This document shows positions 11,263-22,995 of a DNA stretch of 64,000 nt, one piece after another. Both the position numbers and the translations under genes were made by a program. A model generated the notes under the pieces. It ran no database searches, was not told the DNA's origin, and saw only the letters and a list, made by a program, of their open reading frames with translations. The stretch's first letter is position 1; the number at the start of each line of letters is the position of its first letter. The DNA is from Chrysemys picta bellii (lineage: Eukaryota; Chordata; Testudines; Emydidae), in NCBI RefSeq assembly GCF_011386835.1, contig NC_088801.1, forward strand, positions 20,260,824 to 20,324,823, read 5' to 3'.

Positions 11263-12714
11263 TATAGACTTCAATCACTGTCTAAACTGCAGTATCTTGG
11301 ATATGGGATCTTCCTTTGCCTAGCTGGAATTCAAAAGACCCTAATAAAGTTATGGCAATTTTAAGACACTAACTCTGGAAATTTTATATAATCATTTGAA
11401 TCTGGATCATTTCTTTTGGGAAGCAAGGTATTTATATCTGCTATTTGGGTGATCTTTCTGATTAAAGATAGATGACATATGTTGGCAGCAACAGTGAAGA
11501 CCAAGCAAGGAACTCCATTTGTTTATGTCTCCAGGAGGAGAAAAAGATTTTGGTGCCTATATTCGGAGCTCAAAGCTATAGACAGAGCCATGGAAAAGGA
11601 AGAATACTTTGCCATGAAGAATGGTGCTTTTGGAGAAACACAATAGAATTTCATTGTCTTAGTGGATATGGAGAGAGAGACCTGTTGTGAATTACTGAAT
11701 TAGACCACGATCCTGCACTGGGATCAGGTAGTGCAGATCCCCCAGGCCTATGTGGATTCCAAGGGCTGTAGTGCCACCCTGAATGGGCGCAAGTGTCTGC
11801 ACTACTAGGTGCTGCAGAACTGGAGCCATAGCGAGAAAGTGAGCAAAGAAACTGGGGGAGAAAACATGATGCATTATAAAATGTACTTTAATCACTTATG
11901 TCAATTGTAGGTTAGTACTTAATTGTAACAGTTTATGGTACCTTAGTAAATGAACTGTAATATACTGAAGAATATTTTATAAAACTAATTTAGTCATAGA
12001 TCTCACTATGGAATCTGCTATTAAATCTTTGCTGGGAAGAGGGATGAGACTGTCAATTTTTAATGCCATTTATAAAGTGTATAGTTTAACAAAGTGCACA
12101 TTACCAAGGTTCTACTGTACTTTCTTCTCCAGGGTTTTTACATTTATGCTTTTATTTCTTTGAAAGGATTTTCACTTCCATATACTGCATATGCCAGGTA
12201 GGTATAAAATTTGATGTTTCTAACCAAACTAATGAATCTCTAATACACATTTATTGTTCTAATTTCTGGTTACTACCACCGACACCAGAAGAACAGCTTT
12301 ATCCTAGCTCTATATGGGAAGTTTATCTTTTTAGCGGTGATGATTTGTAAGGAAGCTGGTTGAAGCACCAGCTAGTAGGATTATTTTACAGACTTGTCTA
12401 ACTTAATTTCCTTCAGGAATGGGATTTCTGAAGTAATATCTGGCTAATATCAACAGAACACATGGCTTCTTTCTAGTGCACCTCTCAAAAAAGACTTTTA
12501 ATTGATTTTACATTTATACACATTGACAGCTGTCGGAGGTGTCATTATTTGCAATGAAATGCAGCTCCCAGGAGCTGATGGGACACTTCTTAATTAAGAA
12601 ATTGCTGAAGATGTGAGATAAACAGTTTGGGTGTTTGAGGGTGCTTGTGTATAATCCTTGGTATTATTGGTCTTTTAGATAGGCCATTTTTATGTATTAT
12701 TGTATTTAATCACT

Positions 12715-13010
12715 TCCTGAGCACTGACCATGGGCTCAGCCCCTATGCAGAGCAGGGTGTAGAAGACAGCTTTGCCACGAAGAACTCACAATTGAAGAAG
12801 ACAAACAATAGACAACAGTGGCACAGTGTCTTGTCTTGTCTTGTTTTGGTGGACAGAACAGCAGCAGTGCCTATTGGTGAATTAAGACTAATAGGCTGCA
12901 TAGAAGAAGCATGAAGAAAGGATATGAAAGATAAGAATGGTGCAGGTGTGCCAGACTGAGATAGCAAGGGCATTCCAGCCATAGGTCAATGTGGAAGAAG
13001 GCTCAGAGAT
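12715..13010 (-). repeat. Old MIR/CORE-like SINE, antisense
   Basis: The order of phrases (a chromosome-wide repeat phrase around 'gagcactgacc', then 'aagaactcacaattgaagaagacaaac', then 'ggtcaatgtggaagaaggctcagagatgg') matches the antisense layout of an old sauropsid SINE that I know from its 'aagagcttacaatctaa' core. The copy is heavily diverged. A related trace is at 53445-53545. Confidence 0.35.
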
Positions 13011-13639
13011 GGAAGTGGGAGAGATCCACCATCATCATTAGGTATAATGTTGGTTTGTTTCTCTACAAAAGCACTGATAGATTAAAGGGGAGCATTCACC
13101 ACATCATTTCTCCATTCTTCTGAATTTAACTAGGGCCCAGTTTACATTAGAAAAGGTATGTTGGTATAGTTATACCAGCAACCCACACCTAGGGTAGACA
13201 CAGCCTACAGTAGAGCCCACTTAATAGAAACACAGATATTAACAACTTCTATTTAATAGCAACATTTTGCTGGGAACCAATCCCAAAAGACTTTAATGTT
13301 AATGAGATTTGGATATTGGCAATAGCATGCCTCTTATTAGCAAAAATTTTTGGAAGAAGGTTGCCACCTGCAGGCAGGTATGTGGGGCTGCAACCTCAGA
13401 GAGAAGCACTGGGACATGCCAAGCACCCCCTGCAGGCAAGTATGTGGAGCTGCAGCCAGGGCAGGAAGTACTGGGACCTGCCTATCTTAGCTGCAGCTGT
13501 GCAAACCTGCCTGCAGCTAGTGCTCAGACCATCCTAGCAGTTCCTGCTGGGGCTGCAGCCCTGCAAACCTGCCTGTGGACAGGGGCCACACAGACAGTAA
13601 GGGGCTGGGGAGGGTGCGGGGGGGAGGTTGCAGAGTAAC

Positions 13640-13762
13640 TAGTGTGACCAGATGTCCCGATTTTATAGGGACAGTCCCAATTTTGGGGGCTTTTTCTTAT
13701 ATGGGCACCTATTACCCCCCACCCCCGTCCCAATTTTTCACACTTGCCCTCTGGTCACTCTA
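13640..13762. mobile_element. 123-bp MITE with TAGTGTGACCAGA ends
   Basis: The ends are TAGTGTGACCAGA and TCTGGTCACTCTA, a perfect 13-bp inverted repeat apart from its central positions. An exact 8-bp duplication, AGAGTAAC, flanks it at 13632-13639 and 13763-13770. A sister of the same length lies inverted at 36657-36779. The terminal TAG.GT.ACCA pattern is shared with the 1-kb elements at 3499 and 6953. Confidence 0.88.
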
Positions 13763-16700
13763 AGAGTAACTCTCCCTGTGCTCTCTGGGGGCTGCACTGC
13801 CATGGGACTGCATGTAGGGAAGGAAGTGTAGGAACATGCTGAGCCCTGATTCTCAGACAGTGCTCCCCGTGAAAAGCCCTGGGTTTCAGACCCCCTCCCT
13901 TCTGCTGCCCTGAACACAAACAGATTTGCAGGTCTGCATTCAGGGAAAGTATCTACCAGCGCGTCCTTCCCTGACTCCTGCTTCACAAACCTGCCTATAA
14001 TACTATACCAGCAAAAGACTGCTTTTCCCCATAACAGCTTAGACCAGTTCCCTGGACAAAATAAGCCATAACAACAAAAGAATTCTTTTGACAGTGTAAC
14101 TGCATCTACGCCAGAGCTTTTGACAGTATAAAAATGTAATTAAAAGTCACCACCACTACCTCTACTCTCTCTCCATCCACTCCTAAGTGAATATGCCATA
14201 CACTTCAGAGACAAGTCCTGCACATGACAAACCTCTTGGCCCAGATCCTGAACTGTGTCAGCATCAGCACAGCTCAAGGTTCAGGGGGTAAAGGTGTCCC
14301 CAGCACAAAACAGTGTAGCCTCTACTTTACACCCAGTTGCCCAGGGCACCAAATCAGTAGCAGCAGCCAGGCCAGATCTTTTTGGCCAGGCCATATCCTC
14401 TATGTCACAATGGGGAAGCGGAGACGTTTTTCACTGATGAAAATATCCATGCTTGCATGTCTCAGAGCATATAGGAGAGAACATAAAAAGACAGGCTTAG
14501 TATTTCCATGACTTATGAGCAGAACATGTGCCAGTGGTATAAGGATGTTATTCCGCAACTGAAAGAACTACGCATTGAATAGTTCAAATTGTTTGGTATT
14601 TTGCCCATTTACGTGTGTGTATTTTGCTATGCCATTAGAGGTTCTTATATTCCTCTTCCAATGAATATTATGTTGAAGATGTGCCTGGACCAAACCCCCA
14701 GATCTGACTATTCCACTTTTGGTTAAATCTGGGTCCGAATCTAAACCATTATTAAAGCAGAGTTTAATTAAATTGGATACTGGTTTGCACCTTGGGGACT
14801 ATCTATTTAAAATCCACATACCATTTAAAGTTGTCTCCTCAGTTATCAGCTTTATTAACACCAATTAAAAATCTAGTAGCGAGTCTGAACTGGACAAGAC
14901 AACCCAATCCATCAAACCCAAACTAAGATAGTGACTATTATATGTGTGGTGTAGTTTTCACCACATTAATCTTTTTACTCCACCAAGAAATTCAACTATT
15001 ACATTCATTTAGAATTGCATTAAAATGTTACCAAAGGCTGAATTTAACAGTAGGCTAGTATTCTTGATCTTCATGATTATTATGTGGGTTACATCAGAAT
15101 CTGTCTCTCTCTTTTCCTGATGGTTAATAGTGTAGAACATTGTGATGATTAAAAACAATAAAATGAGTCTTGAGTGAAATAAGCAAGTATATAGTAACTG
15201 GGCCACTCCCCTTCCAAAACACCAGAGTATCCCTAAATAAGATACCAGGTTTAAATTCCCTAGTCCTGGCAATTTCAGGCTCTCGATTGCTGATAATGGA
15301 TATTATATCATGAAAATCTGCATAAAAGGTTTAAGAAATTAGTATCATAAAATGGATTTGAGTATGAAACATGCCAATTTTTTCTTTCCCCCATATATTT
15401 ACTGGTATTTACGTCTAAAACATTTTATTTTAAATAAAATGTGCTGGGAGATTGATGCACACTGGTGCATGTGGGAATGTCCTAATGGAGGAAACAGATT
15501 TTATTTTTGAAAGCTATAATAATTACACACAATCAAAATGTATGAGTAATATTTTAAGCTGATTTTGATTTGTGCACTTTCAATTGTGCATTCAGTTTTC
15601 AAAGCTGAACTGGGGAAAAAACAAGAAAATTGGGAAAGAATTACATGAAAATGGATTTCACTGTTTTTGGAACTTGGTGGGAAAATCTGTCAGCAGTAGT
15701 TTTACCATTTTTGCTGTAACTAAAGCTGGATTTTGAAAGGAAAAACCCCCAGCTTTCTCTGCCCCCAAAATGCTAATGTGTGCACTGCAGTGGAAGCGCA
15801 GCTTGCTGTACTGTTCAGTCTTGATGTGAATTTTACACACCAGAGCTCATTGCTACAGCAAGGAGACCTTGACAGGGAGAGGGTGTCAGAAGAAAAAAAT
15901 ACTATATATACAAATAGTGCAATCTCTATGGCATCTGCAGTTTTTGGAATGCTTGGCTGAGTGCTAAACAAAACCGCAAAACAAAAAAATCCACATTTAA
16001 TCCAATGGGACTTTTGCCTCAATAGGGGACAGCTACACCAAGAGGTTTTTGCAAAAAAATCCTTTGTGTAGAAAACAAAGCCAGAACATTTTCTGCATTC
16101 TTATAGCTGATTAACAAATTGGGCAAATAAATGAAAGCAACATCCAAGTGTACCTGGGATCCACAGCCTAAAGGGTTCATTGGATAGCCTCTCTCCACAA
16201 CCTGAGTGGGGTTTGACCACATACTAAGTGGCTGAAGTGCTCCCCATGGTTCTGCTACCTCAGTTCTACTGTGCACTATAGGAGCATTGCTGGGGAAACT
16301 GAGGGAGGCGTATAAGGGCTGATTTTAAAGTGCAGAAACATTGAAATTCATGAACTGGGCTTCTCCTACCCATCCTTTCACATCGTACCAGTCTCCATAG
16401 CACAGACCTCTAACCCGGTATGTAAATTGCAAACTAGCGGCCAGATTCATCAGTTCAGAGCAGCACAAAGCAGCTGAAATGATGTTCTGGAATATCTGCC
16501 CTTAAAAAAAATGTTTTAAGGTTGCTCCATCACATCTTCAACTCAAAAATATCACGTAGCACCATTGTCTTTGGGTTTCTTATTTAGTGTTTGTATATGA
16601 AAATTTTAAGAGTTTTCTTAAAAAAACAAAGACATTCCAAGGGGGAAAAATTAAGATGGGGATTGAGAGGACATATCAGTAATTTAGAGTAAGATACATT

Positions 16701-16808
16701 ACAGGACTGTTGTAATTATCCCAAACCAAGCATTAGAAAGCCAGGATATTAAGAGTTAAGGTTAGACTTAAAAAAATAATAATCTAAATAAAACATGTTG
16801 AGGTTTGG

Positions 16809-17006
16809 AAATGCACAGTTAAAGCACTCAAACAACCTTAACTCTGCCCTGTCGTGATGCTATGCATAACCATACAATTAAGGCATTTTAGTATCTGTGG
16901 TCCCAGATACGATTAAATGGATATTTAAAGATGCTCAGTTTATTTTTTCCATATTTTTCTCTTTAAGGCAGATTTAAGGTTGTTTGAGTGCCTTCTCTGT
17001 GCATTT
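16809..17006. repeat. Old MITE-like element with about 40-bp terminal inverted repeats
   Basis: The left arm at 16809-16848 (AAATGCACAGTTAAAGCACT...) is repeated inverted at 16967-17006 (...AGTGCCTTCTCTGTGCATTT), with roughly 34 of 40 positions matching. Weaker matching continues outward, so the real ends lie further out. It has no coding capacity. Class II non-autonomous origin is inferred from structure only. Confidence 0.6.
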
Positions 17007-17849
17007 CCATAGCTTAGTATGTTTCAATTTTGTTTAAGTGTAACCGTAACTCTGAACATTTTGGGTTTCAGGGCTTGATTTTGGAATAATTACAAGCTCC
17101 CTATAGTGTATTTTACTCTAAATTACTGCTATGTACTCTCAACTGTGACATGTTTTTGTCTTCAAAATATGACATCAAAACCTTGGGTTATTTTGAATGC
17201 AGTGTAGCTGTAATACAGCTTGGCTTTAGGAAAGCCAATGATTCACCATCTCATCAAATTCTACTAGAAAAGTAAATACAAACGGTATATGAAAAGTATC
17301 ACATGAACTAGAAACTGGATTATAAATAACAGGTAGCGTTAAACAGTAGCATATTAAGTTAATGGACATATGTCTAGAATGGGTGGCACAATGTTCATTG
17401 TCCTGGGTAACTTCCCCTAACATCACAGATCAAGATATAGTGGGGAAGTCAGCCTCCTCCGGGGCAGTGGGGCTCCATCCTCCTATAGATAGTATTTCAT
17501 GAATCCAGGGTCCATATTGCAAGAGGGGATATAGACTGGAGCAGCTGGGCTGGGCAGAATACTCAGAGCCACCCCTCTGGGCTTGTAGAGGTGAAGCAGA
17601 AAGATCCTTTTAAAATTAATCCTAAATCTAACTAATTACTTGTAAATTCTCAAAGTGTATTCTATACTCAAAAGTGCTTTAATTCTGGGAAGGATATACC
17701 ATAGATATCTTTGTACATAAAAATACTAGAACCCTTGCTTTAAGTGCAAAGCTCAATTAATTGTTAACTATGGATCTGTGACTAACACTTTCATAATGTT
17801 CTCTCTCTCTTCCACCCTTCATTTGTTTCGGATTTTTTAATCTCTTAGG

Positions 17850-17942
17850 TCCCAATCCTGCAATAAGCTCTGCGTTTACTGCAATTGACTATATAGGCAC
17901 AGAATATCCATCCACACAGAGCTCCTTGCAGGATCAGAGCCT
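17850..17942. repeat. Short inverted-repeat element (cctgcaa ends)
   Basis: It opens AGGTCCCAATCCTGCAA and closes TTGCAGGATCAGAGCCT, an imperfect inverted repeat. This matches a widespread old sauropsid repeat built on 'gatcctgca'. A relative with 'actcatgtgagtaa' motifs occurs near 38980-39075. Confidence 0.5.
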
Positions 17943-17989
17943 TTGATGGCAAGCTTTTCAGGATGTGACTATGTCTGAGTAAGCAGGGT

Positions 17990-20279
17990 CTAAGTGAGCT
18001 GTCCCCTGGTATCTAGTGATGAACTGGGGGGGAAAGACTTCAGGAGCATAGACACACCTACTCTGCTCAGCAGATGGAGCTGCTTTGCCAAAGTGATCAA
18101 TTCTGGCTGGTTTGGGGCTGGTTTGGGGTATCCTTATTGTATGAGTAAAGGACAGCAAAACTGTACTTGGTATGGCCTGACTGAGGGTCACTCTAAATGA
18201 AATCTCACTTGCAAAGCAGAGGAAGGGATGCCAACTCCCAGTTAAAGAGATAGGAGGTAGGGACAGTTGTTACTACCTACCCACCCTTATGGATTCTGTT
18301 TAAACGGTCCTAGACACCATCTGACCCTCTCCTCCTCTCCCCAGTGTTTAAAGACAGAGCTGATTAGATTCAGCTGAGAGTCCAATGTTTCTGTTCAGTG
18401 ATTACCAGAGCTGAATCACTGATAGCAGGTCTAGGGGCTAAGTCTTTGACCTGGTGTGTGGACAGTGTTGCAGAAAAAGACAATGTGGAGGCTACACTAG
18501 CAGTGAGGTTCCTTGCTACACAGTGAAATCACTAAGAGCTGAAATCACTAAGAGCTGGGCTAAGTGGTGGAACCTCAGCACATGGCATCACAGAAGCAGT
18601 AGTGAGCAGCAAAGAGCGGCAGCAAGCGACCAGTAGCAGAGTTAGCAGCAGCAATAAGCCAGTTGCAGAGTGGCTCAGCAGCAGCAGAGGGATTGCTTGA
18701 GCCCCTCTGCCCTGCTTCCCCCCCCACACACACACACTTCCACCCACCTCTGAGCTCTGGGTCTTTGCTGACTAAGGACAACCAACTGTCAATGGGGTGT
18801 AGTGAAAGGAAAGGGGAATGACATGTTAAAGGGACATTCATTTGTTGGACTTTCACGCTGCAGGGTGTGAGCTTGAGGCAAGGAACACTGTCCATATGTA
18901 CTGTGGGTTGGGTGTTTGCTTGTGGTTACATGCATTTGAATCATGGTTGTGTTGTTTTCACAAATGAATGCTTGGTTTCCTTTCCCTGTTAAAAGTTTTC
19001 TTGTGTTATACACAGACTCAGTGCTTGCGAGGGGGGAAGTATTGCCTCTTAGAGGTACCCACAGGCCCGCCGATGGGGGGGCAAAGAGGGCAATTGCCCA
19101 GGGCCCCGGGTGATTTAAAAGAGCCCTGGGGCTCCCGGCTACCGCCGGCAGTGCAGCAGAGCTAAGGCAGGCTTCCTGCCCGCCCTCACTCTGCGCTGCT
19201 TCTGGAAGCGGCCAGAATGGATCTACAGCCCCTGGGGGGGCTTCCGCCCCCATGCCGATTCTGCAGCTCTCATTGGCCGGGATCCCCTGGGCCCCCGCTT
19301 AGGAGCTGCTGCCAGCGGGATGTGCCGGTCGCTTTCAGGAGCTGCCTGAGGTAAGCTCTGATCCTCTGACCCCCTCCTGCACCCCAACCCTCTGCCCCAA
19401 CCTAGAGCCCACACCCAAACTTCCTCCCAGAGTCCGACCCTACACCCCCTCCCACACCTCAACTCCCTCCAGAGCCCACACCCACTCCTGCACCCAAACT
19501 CCCTCCCAGAGCCTATACCTTGCATCCCCTCCTGCACCCAAACTCCCTCCCAGAGCCCGCACTCTTCACCCCCTCCCGCACCCAAATTCCCTCCCAAAGC
19601 CCAACCCTGCACCCCCTCCCACACTCAAACTCCCTCCCAGAGTCTGTGTCCCCTCCCACAATCAAAGTGCCTCCCAGAGCCCAACCCCGCACCCCCTCTT
19701 GCACCAAAACTCTTTCCCAGAGCCCGCACCCCACACTCCCTCCCGCACCCAACCCCCCTACCCCAGCCTGCTGAAAGTAAGCAAGGGTCGGGGAGAGCGA
19801 CAGAGGGAGGGGGGATGGAGAGAGCAGGGGCTTCTGAGAAGGGGCAGGACAGGGTGTGGCCTCAGGGAAGGGGTGGGGCAAGGGTCTTTGGGTTTGCATA
19901 ATTAGACAGTTAGCAACCCTACCGGGCAGGCATGTGGAAACCCCGGCCGTTCTGGAAGAGTGCATCCAGCAGCGCGGCCAGTATCTCGCTGGGCACCAGC
20001 CAGCGCAGGTGCAGCACAGCCCAAATGTCAGGCAGACCGTGTCCGCGTGGGTGCGGCTTGTGTGTGCATGAGGGCCCAATGACTGTTCTGCCCTGGGACC
20101 CGGAATTGCTGTCGGTGGGTCTCGGTACCCAGGATCTGTTAAAGGTGGTGGTTAGTTTTCCCAGATCCCTGGGTGGAGGCTTGAGCCGGTTCTGCTTTGC
20201 ATTGTTCAGAAAAACTCCTAAATACTGAACCTGGCCCTTGTTGCTGCCAACTCTGGCAGAAGGGTTACATCTGCACAGA
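17990..20279. mobile_element. Degraded LTR-retroelement-like region with inserted GC-rich element
   Basis: Several blocks (about 17990-18190, 18440-18680, 18800-19055 and 20080-20270) resemble leader or LTR sequence of a turtle endogenous retrovirus as I remember it. I cannot show LTR ends, a primer-binding site or any pol frame. A GC-rich insertion beginning CAGGCCCGCC at 19062 and running to about 19925 splits this region. Treat the LTR origin as a working guess. Confidence 0.3.
19375..19775. repeat. Minisatellite of C-rich units of about 35-40 bp
   Basis: About ten diverged copies of a unit containing 'ctccctcccagagccc' and 'accccctcc(t/c)gcacccaaa' follow one another. The 133-188-codon minus-strand frames (Trp/Gly-rich strings) and the 84-codon plus-strand frame here come from the repeat. 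It lies inside the GC-rich element that starts at 19062. Confidence 0.8.
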
Positions 20280-20287
20280 GTCTAGCG
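20280..20287. repeat. Left target-site duplication of the hAT transposon
   Basis: GTCTAGCG here is repeated exactly at 22649-22656. It fits the nTCTAGAn target preference known for Charlie-type hAT elements except for one position. Confidence 0.9.
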
Positions 20288-20354
20288 CAGGGGTGTCAAA
20301 CTCAATTGCACAGGGGGCCAAAACTCAAAACTCGCGGGCCGAACAGTATAACCA

Positions 20355-20360
20355 TTTATT
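20355..20360 (-). terminator. Candidate polyadenylation signal of the hAT transposase
   Basis: AATAAA on the minus strand, about 245 bp after the transposase stop codon and still inside the element. Position and orientation fit, but use is unproven. Confidence 0.4.
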
Positions 20361-20604
20361 TAACAGACTAAATATTTATGTTTTTTAACCATTAATATGA
20401 ACCAAAATACAGGATATCATTCCAAAATAAATACATTTGAACTTAAAATATTTTGCTCTTCATAAAAAAATATCCTGTCAATACAATACATTCAAAATCT
20501 GTACATGCTGGAATATCAAAAAATCTGAAAATATAAATAAAAAATTGAATTTAAAGCAAAAGTATAATCATAACAAATCATAACATTCCATTTTCTTGTC
20601 CTAT

Positions 20605-22413
20605 TTAGTCAGAGCCTGATACTTGGAGTCTTTTCTTTGCAACAAGTTCGTTTATGTTTGGGGTTAGGTTCTGTGTTGTGAAGATTCTCAGGATCGATTG
20701 CAGGTGTTCATCAGTGAGGCGACTCCTGTGTGACGTTTTGTTAATTTTCATCACAGAGAACAGCTGCTCGCACAGATATGTGCTGCCAAACATGGACAGG
20801 ATTCGAGCCGCATGTTGGCGGAGCTGCGGCATCGCTTCAGGAATGAAGCGAGTGAACTGTGCTGGCCCCGCAGTGTCGTACTTTGCCTTCAGTGTCCCGT
20901 TACATTGCAGTTCTATCAGCTCCATCTGCATTTCTACAGGTGCGGTTTCCACATCGACTGCAAATGGGTTGCGAAGCAGCTCGAAGTTACTTTTCTGTGC
21001 CTCAAAGTCACTGAAGCGCCGTGCGAACTCAGTGCGCAGCGCGCTGAGTTTTTCAGCAAAGGTGGCATTTGGGAAAACTGTGGCACTTTCTTGGTTCCGT
21101 ATTACTTGGCAACAGGGAAAGTGAGACAAGTTGCATTGGTGCATTTGTGTCTCCCATAAGCGCAGCTTCACTTGAAATGCCTTCACTGCATCATGCATAT
21201 CGGTTATTATGTGCTCCCGTCCCTGGAGTTGAAGGTTTAAAGCGCTAAGATGCGACGTTATGTCAGCCAGGAACGCCAACTCACATTTCCACTTTTCATC
21301 CCGCAGAACTGTGCAGTCTTTCCCCTTACTGTCCATGAACTGGCAGATTTCCTCTCGCAGCTCAAAGTGTCTTTTGAGAACTTTTCCCCGACTTAGCCAC
21401 CGGACCTCCGTATGATATGGCATATCGCCAAACTCGCTATCTATTTCCCGCAGAAAAGACTGGAATTGGCGGTGATTTAAACCGTGGGCTCTGATAAAGT
21501 TGACGGTTTGTGTTACAGTGTTCATCACATGATCCATTTTTAGGACTTTAGCACTCAGCGATTCCTGGTGTATGATGCAGTGATACACTGTCAACTCACC
21601 GGCACAGTTCTCCTCCCGCATCTTTGAGCGCATCCTTCCCACCAGTCCATTTTTTTCACCACACATAGCAGGTGCGCCATCTGTTGTAAGTCCAACGAGT
21701 TTTTCCCACGGCAGTTTCATGTCGGTTACACTTTGAAATACATTTCCAAAGATGTCTTCTCCTTTCGTTGTCCCGTGCATCGATTTAATGTCCAGTATTT
21801 CCTCTGTTACGCACAAATTGGAATCCACACCACGGATAAATATCGCCAGCTGTGCAGTGTCAGTCGCGTCAGTAGTTTCATCCACGGCAAGGGAGTATGC
21901 AACAAAATCTTTTGCTCTTTCAATCAACTGTGTTTTCAAATCAGTCGCCATCTCACAAACCCGATTAGCAACAGTGTTTCTGCTGAGGCTTACATTTGCA
22001 AACGCTCGCGTTTTATCTGGACAAAGGACGTCGCACACTTTCATCATACAATTCTTTACGAATTCCCCCTCGGTAAACGGCCGTCCTGATTTGGCGATCT
22101 CTTCGGCCACAATGAAACTTGCTTTCACAGCAGCTTCACTTTGTGATTTTGCTTTGGTGAAAAACGTCTGCTGGGATGTCAAATTCTTCTTCAACTCCTC
22201 TACCTTTTGTAGCTTCTGTCCTGCGCTCAGGTTTTTGAATTTGTTCTCATGTTTCATCTCGTAGTGCCGTCTTAGGTTATACTCCTTCATTACAGCGATA
22301 TTACTCCCGCAAAGGAGACACACTGGTTTACCTGCAATTTCAGTAAACATATACTCATTCTCCCACCGGCTTTGAAAGCCTCGGTTTTCAGAATCAATTT
22401 TTCTCTTGGCCAT
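20605..22413 (-). CDS. hAT-family transposase (BED zinc finger, RNase H-like core)
   Basis: A 602-residue transposase that would cut and paste its own element, binding the TIRs in the nucleus. It starts at ATG 22413 and stops at TAA 20605-20607 with no internal stop. A BED-type zinc finger spans about residues 17-55 (C32, C35, H50, H55). The RNase H-like core shows a first aspartate in SLAVDETTD (D178), a second in GLTTDGAPAMCG (D245) and a C-x2-H pair (C279, H282) typical of hAT enzymes. The C-terminal dimerisation region has the STYLCEQLFSVM motif, whose glutamate (about E549) is the expected third acid. The protein resembles the transposase-derived part of vertebrate GTF2IRD2-like proteins. 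The length is normal for Charlie-type transposases. It sits centrally between intact TIRs, so it is a transposon gene and not a domesticated host gene. Confidence 0.93.
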   Translation of the reverse strand: MAKRKIDSENRGFQSRWENEYMFTEIAGKPVCLLCGSNIAVMKEYNLRRHYEMKHENKFKNLSAGQKLQKVEELKKNLTSQQTFFTKAKSQSEAAVKASFIVAEEIAKSGRPFTEGEFVKNCMMKVCDVLCPDKTRAFANVSLSRNTVANRVCEMATDLKTQLIERAKDFVAYSLAVDETTDATDTAQLAIFIRGVDSNLCVTEEILDIKSMHGTTKGEDIFGNVFQSVTDMKLPWEKLVGLTTDGAPAMCGEKNGLVGRMRSKMREENCAGELTVYHCIIHQESLSAKVLKMDHVMNTVTQTVNFIRAHGLNHRQFQSFLREIDSEFGDMPYHTEVRWLSRGKVLKRHFELREEICQFMDSKGKDCTVLRDEKWKCELAFLADITSHLSALNLQLQGREHIITDMHDAVKAFQVKLRLWETQMHQCNLSHFPCCQVIRNQESATVFPNATFAEKLSALRTEFARRFSDFEAQKSNFELLRNPFAVDVETAPVEMQMELIELQCNGTLKAKYDTAGPAQFTRFIPEAMPQLRQHAARILSMFGSTYLCEQLFSVMKINKTSHRSRLTDEHLQSILRIFTTQNLTPNINELVAKKRLQVSGSD

Positions 22414-22689
22414 TGTTGGGGTCTAGCTTTGATTTGATATTAGCGTTGTATACATCAACAGACCGCGAACTTGAACCGCGGCTTGCCGTTGGCGGCAATT
22501 GCACTGCATCATGGGATTTGTAGTGTGTGTTATTGGGGCGTCATATCACAGGGCCATTAAAAACAGATATATAAAACGATTTCGCGGGCCGGATATAATT
22601 GTATGGCGGGCCGGATGTGGCCCGCGGGCCTTGAGTTTGACACATGTGGTCTAGCGCATTTTGGGTGCTACTACAATATAAATAATAAT

Positions 22690-22995
22690 AGTGCTTGGAA
22701 TAAAGGTCAAAAGAGGGTGATAAATTGTTTGCATGATTCAGGCTGGAACAAAGTAATGAGATGAAATTAGGAAAAGATAGACTAAATATCAGAAAAAACT
22801 TGCAAATGGTATGATCTGTTAAATTGTGGAACTGGGATTGTTTCTAATGAAAATGGTGGAAGCTATGTTGCATGAGTTATTAAAAACTAGACTAGACAGC
22901 GTGATAGAAAATATACCATAGGGAGCAATCCTGTGCAGGGAGGGGTATGGATTAGATAGCCTAACAGGTCCTATTTCTTTAAGTTTCGTGATTCC
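22690..22995 (+). repeat. CR1-like LINE 3' end, diverged
   Basis: The phrases 'ctaaatatcagaaaaaacttgc', 'gttaaattgtggaactgg', 'aactagactagacag' and 'ggattagatagcctaacaggtcc' follow the order of the CR1 ORF2 end and 3' UTR. It is 5'-truncated and carries many substitutions, so it is an old copy. It starts directly after the hAT element. Confidence 0.65.

Larger units (their letters stand above)
11008..13631. other. Non-coding stretch with SINE fragments
   Basis: No gene is visible. Inside are a retroposon tail at 11171-11262 and an old MIR/CORE-like antisense copy at about 12715-13010, listed separately. Around 11695-11840 there is a 'gatcctgcactgggatcag' phrase of the kind found in old dispersed repeats. 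Confidence 0.4.
13771..17989. other. AT-rich non-coding stretch
   Basis: No coding exon is recognisable. Apart from the long-TIR element at 16809-17006 and the short inverted element at 17850-17942, I see only diverged sequence. Short inverted phrases around 14230-14260 and 16440-16500 ('ggcccagatcctgaactg', 'ggccagattcatc') suggest more old non-autonomous elements. Confidence 0.4.
20288..22648 (-). mobile_element. Complete autonomous hAT (Charlie-like) DNA transposon, 2361 bp
   Basis: The termini are CAGGGGTGTCAAACTCAA on the plus strand and, from the other end, CACATGTGTCAAACTCAA, matching at 15 of 18 positions. Both flanks carry the exact 8-bp duplication GTCTAGCG. Subterminal regions contain clustered GGGCCGG/CCCGCGGGCC motifs. 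The single gene, a transposase on the minus strand, is uninterrupted, and an AATAAA for it lies at 20355-20360 (minus). The element keeps many CpG sites, which suggests a fairly recent insertion. Everything a hAT element needs appears present, but activity cannot be judged from sequence alone. Confidence 0.93.

Noticed and set aside
18789..20079. Minus-strand frames of 133-188 codons rich in Trp, Gly and Arg
   Set aside because: They are translations of the C-rich minisatellite at 19375-19775 and its flanks.
20654..22264. Plus-strand frames of 115-170 codons
   Set aside because: They are antisense shadows of the minus-strand hAT transposase.
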